Below, one piece after another: positions 10,606 to 22,428 of a stretch of 64,000 nucleotides of DNA (position 1 is its first letter; each line of letters opens with the position of its first letter). The DNA comes from Piezodorus guildinii (lineage: Eukaryota > Arthropoda > Insecta > Hemiptera > Pentatomidae): contig CM041297.1 of the NCBI GenBank assembly GCA_023052935.1, positions 112,273,563-112,337,562 of the forward strand, read 5' to 3'. Below the pieces are notes generated by a model. That model saw only the letters and a program-made list of their open reading frames with translations, was not told the origin of the DNA and ran no database searches. Made by a program: the position numbers and the translations under genes.

Positions 10606-12074
10606 ATACATTACCAGAAAATCATTTTTATTAAGCTTAGTATCCTTGAATGGCCATACAACATCACAATGATTGCTGTTACATATTCTGGTAAATGTAA
10701 GTATTTGATGATTTTTTTTATAATCTCAGCTTTCTCCTTGGCAGTTCGTAAGGTGACATCGTCGTGTATCATGGATGCATTATAGAGGACGCCAGGGTGT
10801 GCAGGCATTTTCGCTGCGGTTTCCGGAGCATCATTTAGAAGGCTGCCAAATTAAAATGTACCCTAACTGTTTAACGTAGACTTCATTTAATTCAATTGAA
10901 AGTTATTTTCAAATAAATTGGGTTTATTAAATTTAAAAAAAAAAAATGTTGGCTGAATAATAATTGTTTATGGTACCTTTATTCAAATATTATAATTGAT
11001 AGGAGGTATAATTGGAAATTGTTCAAACCAGATTAAAATTTTTTACTTCAGTTTTTATATATTTATAAAAAAATATATCTTAAGTGAAACGACCTAAAAT
11101 CTTTCAAAAAAGACACTCTACCCTGCTAATAAGAAAAAAAAAATCATAAATACTATCCTAATCGAATTAAATAATACTTACGTAATCATCATAAGTGTAC
11201 CAAAAGTTATAGGATCATATTTTATTTTCCTCCATTTTTCCTGACGTTATCAATATCCTTCAAGGAAAAACAGAGAATCGAATTATATTCATCTTTGTAC
11301 CACTCGTCCATCATATCTCGAAAATACTGTAAATATAAAAGTTTGCTATAAGGGAAGAGATTTTATAATTCTAAATAAGGATAAATAAGAACACAAATTT
11401 TCAATGAAGACAACAGCTAAATAAAAGCAAACAAAAATTAACCAATTGTAATGAATTTCAACTAGTCAAAAATTCAAGATTCGGGCTTTGATTCAACAAA
11501 ATAAATCAATTCAACAAAAGTAATGAAAGTGCGTTTCTTTCTGAAGACCGCACCCCCAACCATCTTCCTCATCTAAAACTAAAATAGGCAGTATTATCTT
11601 GTATAATCATGTAAACATGTCAAAATCTCTTTGATAATAAATAAGAAAGTTTTAGCTAAGATATTTAGAAGCGTGTGTGTGTTAGTAAAGCTTAAACGGA
11701 CCCTTTGGAAGTTAATAAGTGAGCGCTTGGGAGTCCGGGCAATATTAACTGGCTGGAATCGACACCTGAAGGCTGATGTACCAGACACCTCGCCCTAACT
11801 TCCCTCTCCTAAGTTTTAACTCTGTTAGCAGCCTCTTGGACCCTTGGCATAATACCTTGTAATTGCCAGCCTCTTGGGGGAACTTTAATTTTATGATGCT
11901 TTATACAAAAATAACCTCGTAGAAGTGGATTTTCGTATTGTTTTTCCTAAGGTATTCAAAATTAACGCTGGTACTAACTTCTTTAACTATCTTAATTTAA
12001 ACTAAAGAATCCTAATTTGTAAGAATTAATAGAAAGTGTTTCATAAACATTAAAACAGTGTGTTTTCTGATAAC

Positions 12075-12106
<32 letters not shown>

Positions 12107-12350
12107 CATTGGTATTCACAACTGTATTAACAAAAAAAAATACATCAAGTAAATGTGATAGTTATATAATACAATGGCATGATATACATGCAGAGAAGCT
12201 TCTTATTGAAAGCATTCTAAAAAAAAAAGAAAAAAATCCCTAGACTTTTTATGTACTTGAAAATATCATATGAAGTTTATAAACCGAAGGAATTTAAAAA
12301 TTAAGTTGACTGATGTTTTTTTTTGTTTTGTTTTTTTTCAACAAAATATA
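10606..12350. other. Intergenic region, no supported gene
   Basis: It contains a 65-codon minus frame (10611-10808) and a GC-richer patch at about 11690-11880 with a 64-codon minus frame (11594-11788). Neither gives a recognisable domain. A T-tract lies at about 12077-12099. Confidence 0.4.
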
Positions 12351-13260
12351 TTGGGTTGATGCGAAATTAATGCAGGTTTCCTCTATTGCAATATCTTAAT
12401 TCCAATTGTGTAAACAAAGCTAATCCTAACATTGATCATTTTTATACCAAAACAAACCTTATCTAATACCCTCTCTTTCACCATGAATTTGTTTAGTAAA
12501 ATCGTTTTGTTCAGTGTGTTCAAAAGGTCTTGAATCGAAAATGTCAAAGTGCGATTTTCGTCAAATTTATTTTTACGAATTTAAATTAGGGCGCAGCGCT
12601 GCGCAAACGGCTCGTAATATTAATGAAGTGTGGGGTCAGGGGGCTATTAATGAGTGCACGGTGCAGCGTTGGTTCCAGAAGTTTCGCAGAGGAGATTTCG
12701 ACCTCGAAGACTATGAAGGTCGGGGCCGTCATCTTGCTCTGGACAACGACCAGCTGAGGTCAAAGCTTTCTCAATCGAGGTGAGACTATAACTGCTGACA
12801 AGTACTGTCAAGAAATTGACAGCATGAATCAAAAATTGCAACGTCTTTGCCCAGCATTGATGAATCCGAAGGGGCCGATCGTGCTCCACGATAACGCCAG
12901 ACCACACGTTGCACAACTAACGCTTCGACGACTGCACGAGTTGGGCTACGAAGTTCTCCTACATCCGCCTTATTCACCTGACCTCTCTCCTACAGACTTC
13001 CACTTTTTCAGGCATCTGGACAACTTTTTGAGGGAGAAAAATTTTCAAAACCAGGACGACATTGAAAATTCTTTTCGTGATTTCATTGCGTCCAGGGATT
13101 CGGATTTTTTTTCTGGTGGAATAAGAAAGCTTGTTGAACGTTGGCAAAAGTGCATTGATTCAGATGGAAATTATTTTGATTAAATATATATGGTTAAAGT
13201 AAAGATATGGTGTATTTACAATACCTACTAAAAACCTGCATTAATTTTGCATCAACCCAA
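12351..13260 (+). mobile_element. Mariner element, internally deleted (copy 1)
   Basis: This is a 910-bp element with terminal inverted repeats beginning TTGGGTTGATGC (12351) and ending GCATCAACCCAA (13260), about 29 bp long with one mismatch. It is flanked by TA on both sides (12349-12350 and 13261-13262), the mariner target duplication. Full mariners are about 1.3 kb. The missing part is the middle of the transposase gene. Confidence 0.95.
12541..13183 (+). pseudogene. Mariner transposase remnant, middle deleted
   Basis: The ATG at 12541 opens a frame with the paired-like helix-turn-helix region (SAAQTARNINEVWGQG, then VQRWFQKFRRGDFDLED). It runs into a stop at 12781-12783. A second frame (12824-13183, readable from about 12783 as ETITADKYCQEID) carries the C-terminal catalytic half: LHDNARPH with the second Asp, then after exactly 34 residues SPTD with the third Asp, and the usual ending ERWQKCIDSDGNYFD. 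The deletion, around 12770-12783, removed the linker and the first catalytic Asp and put the halves out of frame. The element cannot move itself. Confidence 0.9.
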
Positions 13261-13469
13261 TATTAGAACTTTACTTTCTTTGTTTTTGTTTATCCATTAA
13301 TTTGTTTTATGAACTTTTCGATGATTCCAACAGGAATAACTGAGGTTTAATTAGATAGTCTGGATGGCAGTATACTTTCTTTTTTTTCATTATATTCTAT
13401 CTTATGTAAGTTTTTTTATAGGTGGAATAATCAGGAGTCACTCTTTTTTTAAATGTTTTAAATTTATCC

Positions 13470-13503
13470 AACGTTTCGGCTCAAGCTTGTGAGCCATCAT
13501 CAG
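13470..13503 (-). ncRNA. Hammerhead-ribozyme-like core
   Basis: On the minus strand the order is CTGATGA (13497-13503), one T, stem II GGCTC (13491-13495) paired perfectly with GAGCC (13478-13482) around an 8-nt loop, then GAAAC (13473-13477). CUGANGA - stem II - GAAA is the hammerhead core, and Penelope-like elements are known to carry such motifs. Two points do not fit: an extra U lies between CUGAUGA and stem II, and I cannot find a clear stem III. It is a candidate only. Copies with altered but still paired stem II lie at 55721-55752 and 17455-17490. Confidence 0.45.
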
Positions 13504-13644
13504 GGCATTACTGAGGCATATACAAGCATAAACTGACAGTTTATCCTGACAAGACTGACTATTTCACCTATAATAGTTTCTACAGTCGAATATACTATTA
13601 GTCTTATAGTATAAAAAATAAATAAATAATAATAATAAATTAAA

Positions 13645-14395
13645 AAATCTGGTGCGGGCAACACCTCGGCTTTCACATACCTCCATTTTTAAAATCAATG
13701 AAAGAATTTTCAAATACACTTAAAGAAAAAAAAATGTGAAACTATTATAGAATTAATTAAATTGAATTTATATAGAAACATGTGTTTTATTAAAAAATCT
13801 ATTTTATTACTATCTAAAATAATTTGCTATTCATCACTCTTTATTAACTTTTACAAGCTCTTGTGTATTAGATAATATTTTTTTTTCTAAAATCTTTAGC
13901 TTTCCAACGGTATATTATAAGTGTATATTACTGTTACTATGTTCAAAATAAAAAAAATGCATTAAAAAAATATTTTTTCAGTTTTTTCCTTTAGTCGTTT
14001 TTTAAATTCGAACAATTTACATATTTAGCTGTTATTTATCAATGCTAACAAGATAATTTGGTTATTTTTATAGAAACTAAAAAAATTAAAGTTACTTTAG
14101 GGGAAGAAAATATTATATTAAAATATCAGCATTTAAGCCCCGTCAGACCATTTTAATCAGAATGAAACCTACATGACGTTTAAGCCTATTAAATTTTACA
14201 TCAATATAGCGAGTTTAATCAAAATCGTCGAAACCATTTTCGAGAAAATCGAAAAAAGGTGCAAAATGCATGGTATAAAGTGGCTCTTCTGATAAGCTCA
14301 TTTTGATGAAAAAAGTTTTGTCACGTCTCGGGCGTATAGCTGTCTTAAATATGAAATTTCAGTTTCATAGGACTTACTGTTTCTGCCGGGAGCTG

Positions 14396-14453
<58 letters not shown>

Positions 14454-15428
14454 CTTTTAGCGGGACTTGGTTATTTGGACTCGGGGACCCTAAAATGTGT
14501 ATTTCCGTTGAAAACTGGAATTCGAAAATTTTCACGATCGCAATACTTTCCCTTACTATATATAGTAAGTGAAAGTAAAAGTAATAAATAAAAAAAAAAC
14601 AATAAATAAATAAGTAAACTCAAATAAAAATATTGAAAATTAAACTATAGAATTAACAAAATAAGATATATATACATATATAAAATTTTGATATAAAAGA
14701 AATTTAAATTGCTTTATTTATTTTTTGAGTTAAAGAATACACTAATAATATAACATGTGAAAAACTAACTATGCACCTGAGATGTTACAGCAACTTTTTC
14801 ATCAAGATTAGCTAACCAGAAGAGCCACTTTATACTATGCATTTTGCACCTATTTACGTTTTTTACAACAACGGCTCTTACGGTTTCGATTAAACTCTTT
14901 ACTTAGATGTAAAATTGGACGAGCTTTAATATCATGTAGGTTTCATTCTGTTTTAAATATTCTGACAGGGCTTAAATGTCACTATTTTAAAATTTCTTCC
15001 TCTAATGTACCTTTCATTTTGTAGATTTTATAATTTTGACCATATCATCTTATTAACGTGGCTAAGAAACAGATGAATATATAATTTGAACGAATCCGAT
15101 ATCCAACTCAAGAAGCAAACTGCAAAAAAAAAAAGTTTTCGGTTTTTATGTTTTGAACTAAAGAACAATAATATTCATGTATAATATACCGTTGAAATGC
15201 TAATGATTTTAGAAAAAATATTATATTCTACATGATATTGTAAAAGTTGATGGAGAGTGACGAAAAGCCGATGAAACAAAATGATTGTAGATAATATAAT
15301 AGATTATCTAATGTTTTTATTAAAATCCAGTGTAATTTATGTCGTTTTTAAATTTGTTTAAAAATTCTTAAATTGATATAAATAACGGAGGTAAGTGAAA
15401 GTCGTGTCTTGCGAGCTCCAGATTTTTT
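13645..15428. repeat. Large foldback of TIR repeat family E
   Basis: The unit at 13645-14580 begins 'ctggtgcgggcaacac..' and ends 'gtaagtgaaagt', which is the inverse of the 'actttcac(t/a)tac' near its start. A second, inverted unit (about 14775-15428) ends 'taagtgaaagtcgtgt'. Arms 13645-14335 and 14775-15428 share blocks such as 'aagagccactttatac', 'gaaacctacatga' and 'cagggcttaaatg'. No transposase is visible, so it is non-autonomous. Other copies lie at 16327, 52450 and 55391. Confidence 0.75.
14397..14450. repeat. (CA)n microsatellite
   Basis: About 27 CA repeats inside the family E unit. The sister unit at 52450-53450 has a shorter C-run and CA tract at the same place, so the tract belongs to the element. 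Confidence 0.95.
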
Positions 15429-15904
15429 TTCCGAGTTATAAGTTGACATTAAACTATTATATTGTGTCAAAAGTAAGGAGCCAACGCTTCCCGGAAGTCT
15501 CATAAAAAACCAGAAGACAGAGAAAAAAAAAGTTTGGTACACAAATGTCCCTAATCCAAGTGAAACAATAAAAAAAAAACATTAAAATATTTAAGTCCTA
15601 TAATTGCTAAGAACTCTCAATATATAAAGTTTTAAATCACATTCAACAAATGGTTATTGAATTCTGTTACGCACACGTATTTATTGGATCTTTCCTCTTA
15701 TCTTTATATTTTTCTAACGGAAAGAATTATTTTCGATTATATAATTTTTTCTCGCGATTATTACATTTTGTGTTGGTTTAAGTTAATATATATGCGTTTA
15801 TGGTTAGAGCAAATATGATAAGTATGACTTCGCTATCGGTCAATCAGTTAATCTTTTAACTATTTTTGTGTACAACGAATAAATTTATTATTTAGAGCTA
15901 AATT

Positions 15905-16270
15905 CTGGAAAAACTAAAAGCTAAAAGACTGGAGCAGTATCGGGTCCTATATAATTCCAGGAACCCGCCAAGGCTCTAGCCCCCAAAACGCGTACAGTAT
16001 AAATGCGCCCTTACGGATTTGACCTTTGGGGCTCTGCTAAACCATAGGATTTTCCTCGTATCCAATCGTTAATAAAATCCTCAAAGCTCCTTACTTTGTC
16101 AGGAATAAACTCATCAATAATATTCCACATGTTGCTCATTTTGCCCGAAGCAGGTATGACTTCTTCCATGACTAACTCTATTCTCACTCTAACCCATTAG
16201 TTTTACTTCTTACTTCATCTTTCACTCCTACAGTTTCTCTATATTGTTTTAATTTTATTTTATCCTAAAG
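15905..16270 (+). mobile_element. Jockey-like LINE fragment
   Basis: From about 16010 broken frames read TYGFDLWGSAKP, then PRIQSL, matching the Y-G-x-x-L-W-G segment after the RT thumb in Jockey-clade LINEs. The text then runs toward the C-terminus with frameshifts. It is close in sequence to the copy at 26222-27246. Confidence 0.7.
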
Positions 16271-16326
16271 CTTATTTAATAATTGTATTATCCTATACAA
16301 TCGAAAATTTTTTATAAATAATAATT

Positions 16327-16465
16327 TAAAAAAATCTGGTGCGCGCAACACACGACTTTCACTTACCTTCGTTGTTAAAATCAATTTTAGAAGTTTAAAA
16401 TACATTTATATATTAAAATAAATTGTTAAAGAAATAATTAAATTACGCTTTAAATAATTAAATTA
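16327..16465 (+). mobile_element. Terminal fragment of family E repeat
   Basis: It starts 'ctggtgcgcgcaacacacg' followed by 'actttcacttacctt' and runs about 140 bp before meeting the mariner remnant. Only one end of the element is present. Confidence 0.65.
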
Positions 16466-16484
16466 ATGAACGACCCATTCGCCG

Positions 16485-16942
16485 TTGGTTTTCTAAGTTT
16501 GCAACGTACTGCAATGAAATTGACCAAATGCACACACAATTATTAAAAAAACAACCTGGATTGGTAAATCGGAAGGGTCCTATACTCTTACACGACAACG
16601 CTAGACCCCATGTTTCAAAACATACTACAAGGTTCTTCCGCACCCACCATATTCTCCCGAATTGTCTCCAACAGATTACCACCTGTTCAGAAATTTAGAC
16701 AACTTCTTCATAGGATAACTTTTTGAAAATGATGATCAAGCGAAAAGTGCGTTTTCAGATTTTGTTTCACTTCAAAGCTCAGAGTTTTTCAGTTCGGGGA
16801 TAAAAAAGTTTGTGTCAAGTCGGAAAAAAATGTGTAGAAAAAGAAAGTAAATACTTCGAATAAAATTATCTTGTTTTCATATCGTATTTTTTAATAAAAC
16901 TCCTTTACCTTGAAAACGGACATTTCATGTGACACAACCCAT
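16485..16942 (+). mobile_element. Mariner remnant, C-terminal half (other subfamily)
   Basis: A frame reads CNEIDQMHTQLLKK, then NRKGPILLHDNARPHVS, the region of the second catalytic Asp. It shifts frame after the HTTRFF segment, and the SPDL segment is recognisable only in another frame. The end 'catgtgacacaaccca' resembles a mariner terminal repeat (TGGGTTGTGTCACATG inward). The 5' half is missing. Spelling differs from copies 1 and 2. Confidence 0.75.
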
Positions 16943-17220
16943 TACAATATTAATTATTTAAATATATAAAGTTTATGTATAAATAACGTATATTACATAA
17001 GACAGCTAATTCTTATAAAGGGAAAGAAAGGTAACAAATGTAGAAGCCGAAATGCAGTGGGGTTAGCCAAGACGAAGCCAGGAAGAAGACCACAATAGGA
17101 CCTCACCGCTGGGAAATTCACAAAGTGGACCCCTCTTTTGTGCAATATCCTTCACGCTCCCTGGGTCACTATGCTCTCCAACCTCAAGCTTATTCCCTAC
17201 TCTAATGCCTTATTGAACAA

Positions 17221-18328
17221 TATTAAACAGGGTAATAATACAAAAAAAAAATTGTGGTAGAATTATAAATATAAAATTATTAATACAAATATTCCATAAA
17301 AAATATCATCATTAATATAAAACGAGGCAGAAATGTAATTTGTTAAAGGTAGATCAAAAAACTTTCCATACACGTTCAATATTAATCTGATTTGTTGTAC
17401 TATGACCGTCTTTCCTGTGTTATTTGTATAAATCATATTTATTTACAATTTTATTTATGCGATGTTTCGAGAATTTAATGTTCTCATAATCATGCCTCAA
17501 AAGTAGAAAAACAAAAAACAGACCATTAATATTACTGTACAATAATTAATATATGATGTTATTGTTAGAGATATAGAGAAGAATACATTGCAATAAAAAA
17601 AAGTTTCCAAACAGTATGCTTTTATTTTGTATAACTATTTATTTTCAACTTAACAATTTTATAATGTACAAATTATTAATACAAATATTCCATAAAAAAA
17701 TATCATCATTAATATAAAACGAGGCAGAAATGTAATTTGTTAAAGGTAGATCAAAAAACTTTCCATACACGTTCAATATTAATCTGATTTGTTGTACTAT
17801 GACCGTCTTTCCTGTGTTATTTGTATAAATCATATCTCGATAATCAAATCTTAGTTCAGTATTAACTATACTAACAATATTAAACAGGGTAATAATACAA
17901 AAAAAATTGTGGTAGAATAATAATAATACAAGTAACAAGAGTTGTAGAACAATTAATTGATGATAATATTTATTAGGTAGAACTTTAAGGTTTCATGCAT
18001 ATCAGGATGAATTAGAGACAACTTATTCTGTTACCTTCATGTATTTATATGAGCTTTTGAGCATGTATCATTCTGATTTAAAAATTCATCCATCCTAGGA
18101 AATTTTATAGAAAGCGCCAAACTCTTTAATTAGTTTATTATCAAACCAACTGATTTGAATCTTTTCCCATTAAAATCTAGATTTTTTAGAGGTAGAAACT
18201 TGGGCTGATATATTATTTCTTTCATAAACTTTTTTTTCATCACATTAAACCATACACTTTTTTAATTTTTCCTGACTTCTGGGGGCCGCTATTCTTGGTA
18301 AACTTTTACATAAATTATCAACAATATA

Positions 18329-18375
<47 letters not shown>

Positions 18376-18860
18376 TGATCAGTTCTCGACTGTTGTTAAT
18401 TTAATTTTCTATTGTTCTCAGGTTTCAGTCAATGAATAAACAATTTTATTTATGCGATGTTTCGAGAATTTAATGTTCTCATAATCATGCCTCAAAAGTA
18501 GAAAAACAAAAAACATACCATTAATATTACTGTAAAATAATTAATATAGGATGTTATTGTTAGAGATATAGAGAAGAATACATTGCAATAAAAAAAAGTT
18601 TCCAAACAGTATGCTTTTATTTTGTATAACTATTTATTTTCAACATAACAATTTCCTAATGTACAAATTATTAATACAAATATTCCTTAAAAAAATATCA
18701 TCATTAATATAAAATGAGGCAGAAATGTAATTTGTTAAAGGTAGGTCAAAAAAGTTTCCACACACGTTCAATATTAATCCGATTTGTTGTACTATGACCG
18801 TCTTTCCTGTTATTTGTATAAATCCTATCTGGATAATCAAATCTTAGTTCAGTATTAACT
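17221..18860. repeat. A-B-A'-B'-A'' direct-repeat array, Penelope-like
   Basis: Unit A (about 170 bp, 'gaggcagaaatgtaatttgt'..'gttgtactatgaccgtc') occurs at about 17268, 17668 and 18665. Unit B (about 210 bp, 'gcgatgtttcgagaattt'..'agtatgcttttattttgt') occurs at about 17447 and 18440. So 17447-17860 and 18440-18850 are about 410-bp direct repeats nearly 1 kb apart. Unit B carries a GAAAC-stem motif on the minus strand. Frames of 97 and 66 codons inside unit A are repeat shadows. An (AT)n tract lies at 18323-18371. Confidence 0.8.
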
Positions 18861-18879
18861 TTACTTGGGGCTGGGAACC

Positions 18880-19390
18880 TGATTTATTTTCAACATGCGC
18901 GTTTGTCGAGATTTAAGAGAGCTTATGGTTCGCAGGGCTTATCTATAAGAAAAATGCATATCTGTTCAATGAGTCACAAGCTATAAAGACATAGAAAGTT
19001 AAATATTTGGAGGATAGACCACGTGCTGGAAGACAGTAGACTGGAGAATCGCCAGAGGCGAGTCATCCTTGCTGAAGTCTATGAATACCCTCACACTAGC
19101 GACACCTCAATGTCCATCACAAGAAATAGGTACTATGGGATTCAATTCCACCCAGAAACAATAACAAATATTCTAAGAATGGAAGGATACAGTGGTCGAG
19201 TCGCAAGAAGAAAGTCCTTCATCAGTAAGTAAAGCTGAAGAAGCGGCTGCAATTTGCTAGGGAGTTTGTAAAAGAAAACAAAAAATATCTGGGAAGGCGT
19301 TATATTCTCCTAGGAATCTGAATTGAATATTTTTGGGCCAGATGGAAGGTCAAAAGTGTGGAGGAAACCAACCTCAGCTTTCGAAACTAA
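18880..19390 (+). mobile_element. Tc1-type transposase fragment
   Basis: A frame from 19023 reads through an ILRMEGYSGRVARRKSFISK segment, then a stop, then KLKKRLQFAREFVKENKKYL. This is the second helix-turn-helix and the linker (GRVARKKPFIS, RLEFAKEH) of Tc1 transposases. A shifted match to WSDES/KVWRRP follows. The catalytic core is lost and the piece runs into the (AT)n at 19432. Confidence 0.8.
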
Positions 19391-19429
19391 GAATTTATTT
19401 ATAGGTGTATGGAAACTTTTTTAAGTAAC

Positions 19430-19547
<118 letters not shown>

Positions 19548-19595
19548 CAAATGATTTATAAACAGCGTTATTGATATTGATGCATTTTGTTGCAG

Positions 19596-19803
19596 GTTGC
19601 TTGGGTTCGCGTGGATACCCAGACCATCCTTTCTATACATCACCACGTGATCACACAGAACCCTAGGGTATCGCTGTCCTACAACGACCACAGGTCGTGG
19701 TACCTGCACATAAGCAACGTTCAGGAAATAGACAGGGGCTGGTATATGTGCCAGGTCAACACAGATCCGATGAGGAGTAGGGCGGGATATCTTCAAGTTG
19801 TTG
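19596..19803 (+). CDS. DIP/lachesin-type Ig gene, exon of Ig domain 1
   Basis: This 208-bp exon lies between a 3' splice site (tttgttgcag, ending 19595) and a GTAAGT donor (19804). It begins in phase 0 with VAWVRVDTQTIL and ends in phase 1. The 69 residues contain the Ig core Trp (VAW), HNDHR-like NDHRSWYLHI, and DRGWYMCQVNTDP with the Y-x-C cysteine, ending GYLQVV. These are hallmarks of the first Ig domain of insect DIPs (Dpr-interacting proteins) and lachesin, which are cell-surface or GPI-linked molecules for neuron recognition. The N-terminal half of the domain and the signal peptide must lie in upstream exons that I could not find. The exact family member is not resolved. It splices to 45434. 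Confidence 0.9.
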
Positions 19804-19869
19804 GTAAGTTTGTTAGATATATTTCTGTCACACAGATTTAAACAAAGCATTAAATAGTCTCATTTTTAT

Positions 19870-22035
19870 GCTATATGATTGAAAAATGCTGTGGTAAAGT
19901 AGAATAAAAACAGAAATAAATATTTTTATTTATTCATACAGTAATATGATATTTGATATCTGCTTATGCAACAATCAAATATGCTAAGAAATAATTTTCG
20001 ATAAAAAGTATAAATTCGTTTTTAATTGCTTGTTATCTGTGAGACTAGATACCTATTAAATATAAGTTAACTGAATCATCAGATAAAAAATAAAAGCACA
20101 AATAATATTAAAGAAAAAAGCCTTTCGTTTTTTTTTTTTTTTTTAGAAATGTTGTTTCTTTTCCAACAATATGTTACATTTGAACATGATGGTCTATAAA
20201 CGAAATGTTACGAAAATTAATAAATGCAGATGAAGGTAGCTCAAATTACTTCTAAAATATGATTTCTAGTTTTAGATCATTATTTAGCAATCAATCGTAT
20301 CTTGGTACTTAAGGGGTAAGCTTATAATGTATATATTTTTGATTTAAGAGTTAGTTTTAAATTCCCATTTTTCTATTCATGTCTACATTCTTGTATTACT
20401 TTTTTTTTGTTTTAAAAAAAATTATTAAAGGAGTGGCAATTTATTTATTTTTTCAAATAATCGCCATGAAAACTAAAAAATATTAAGTGTTTTTAATTAA
20501 AATAAATATATAAAAACTAAACCACCTATCAATTGCAAAATAACAACGATAAGATAAAAAATAATAATTGGGGTACATTAAAACAGTCTACTTCCTTTTT
20601 TTCACGACATAAACACTATTAATTGCAAGAGTAAGTTTTAAAGTATATTTATTTTTTTAACAGAACATTTGATATTTTCTTATTAACTGTCATTAGCAAC
20701 TACATAAAATAAATCACCATAACCAAGAAGAGTTCACCATTGATTTTGATAGGCATTCATTCTATCTTAATCACCACTAATATTAAAGATATTACAATAA
20801 ATAAATTTAAATTAAGACTTTTCCAGACAAATTCCATAAAAAAAAAAAAAACATTGTTAAATTTTTTTTTTTTTTATTAATATAAAAATGTATGTAATGT
20901 ATTAGCCTAGAACTGAAAATGATCTCAAATTAGCCACTGCAGATTCCAGACGGTATCCCTGAATAATAGAAACAATTTCATGAAATTATTCTGTTCCATT
21001 TCTCCTTGCGTTCCATCTCGTCTAGAATCAACCAACAGTTTTGCTAATTTTAAAAATTAAAAATTTAAATGAAGGTCTTCTCAGACTACTTGACAAACAC
21101 TCTTAAGCTTTTAATAAATGTATTCATTAAACTCTCTTAATAACTGAGTAAATAATTTAAGCGGATTTTCATTGGTCGATTCAACTCTTCCTTTTCTCTC
21201 CTACTTCAACTCTTTATTTTTATTTCTTCGGTTCATTTATTTAAATAACGTCTATTTGTTTGTATAATGTATTATTTTTCAAAAGTTATTACACCTTTTG
21301 GTATAATATTAAATGGTAACACCTATCATCTTATTCTTGAGGGCAATCAATAGGTTACTTATGTCTTGTATCTTTTAATGTATTTGACTGGAAATAGCCC
21401 TTTATTCAGCTTAAGATTGTTCATAAAAAATATGTATGTATGTATACAAATAATCTGATTAATTAATATAAATTTCATAAATAGTAAACAAATAATCTTG
21501 TTTTTAATTAGTCAAACAAGTTTTTTAAACTAAATTAGAATTATATGATCAAAGCGCAGAATATTTTAATTTTTTATGCTTGGTTTAATCTGGTAGCGAC
21601 TTAAGTATCTTTGCATGTGACTCAATAGCCAACAGACATAAGCTGATCACAGTACTATCGAAGCAAACCTTTGAAATGGTCTTTGTTAAGAGAAATCCCT
21701 TAACAGATTTTGAGTGAAGCCATCTAGCGAGCCACTGTGTATCTTGACGTACTTCTGGGGAGACCAAGATCTGCTGGTAATGACATCAAAAATGAAGAAT
21801 GAGATGCTATGAGCACATTTACCAATACATAAGTGAAGCTCATCACTTTTCTAGAACAGTATGGAGGAGTAAGGAAATAAGTACCAGGATGAAAAACCGT
21901 CTATAGAAAATAACCAGCTTTGTGATTTAATATTTGAAATAAATTATTTAAAAATTCTTAACGCATTCTAACCATATTATATTCTCGTTTATAACTCAAT
22001 AGCACAATAGAAACATTAATTTAAAAATAGTCTAC
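19870..22035. other. Intron DNA without recognised elements
   Basis: AT-rich with several homopolymer runs. A GC-richer patch at about 21590-21790 has a 60-codon minus frame that I cannot assign. Confidence 0.4.
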
Positions 22036-22041
22036 TATTAT

Positions 22042-22315
22042 GAGGAGTGCCCCTGTCTGAGTGGCTAGCGCGCTATTCTCTTTGGCCAAAGTTTGTGAGT
22101 TCGAATTTCAGTCTCCTAAGGGACTTTATTAAGCATTTAATTAAATAGGGATTTGCTCACAGCCTCTCCCTCGGGTATGTAAGGCTCATCAGCCAACTGG
22201 TAGCCACTCAAATAAATATGCGTAGGGAGTGATGACGTTACACTATAAAATTCATTGAGAAAAGAGAGTGAATTACACCACGAAGCCGAGGGGCTACACG
22301 GCCTGTCGCGCCACC
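22042..22315 (+). mobile_element. tRNA-derived SINE (family A), complete-looking
   Basis: The head contains A-box-like TGTCTGAGTGG and B-box-like GTGAGTTCGAATTTC. The body carries 'gggagtgatgacgttacact' and ends 'cctgtcgcgccacc'. It shares head, body and end with 6451-6700 (-) and with the split copy at 26158-27402. Confidence 0.8.
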
Positions 22316-22428
22316 TTATAAAATAACATAATATCATAATAGAAAAATTTATTTAAATACAGTCCACTGCACACACATTTTTGGGTGACTTGGTCTCAGA
22401 TTAATGTTTTAATTAAAATCTAATTGTA

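Noticed and set aside
17645..17938. 97-codon minus ORF and its 66-codon relative at 18640-18840
   Set aside because: Both are the same non-coding repeat unit A. The shared text reflects duplication, not a gene family.
17221..18860. CRISPR-like direct-repeat array
   Set aside because: Units are 170-410 bp with no regular spacers, and the DNA is eukaryotic.
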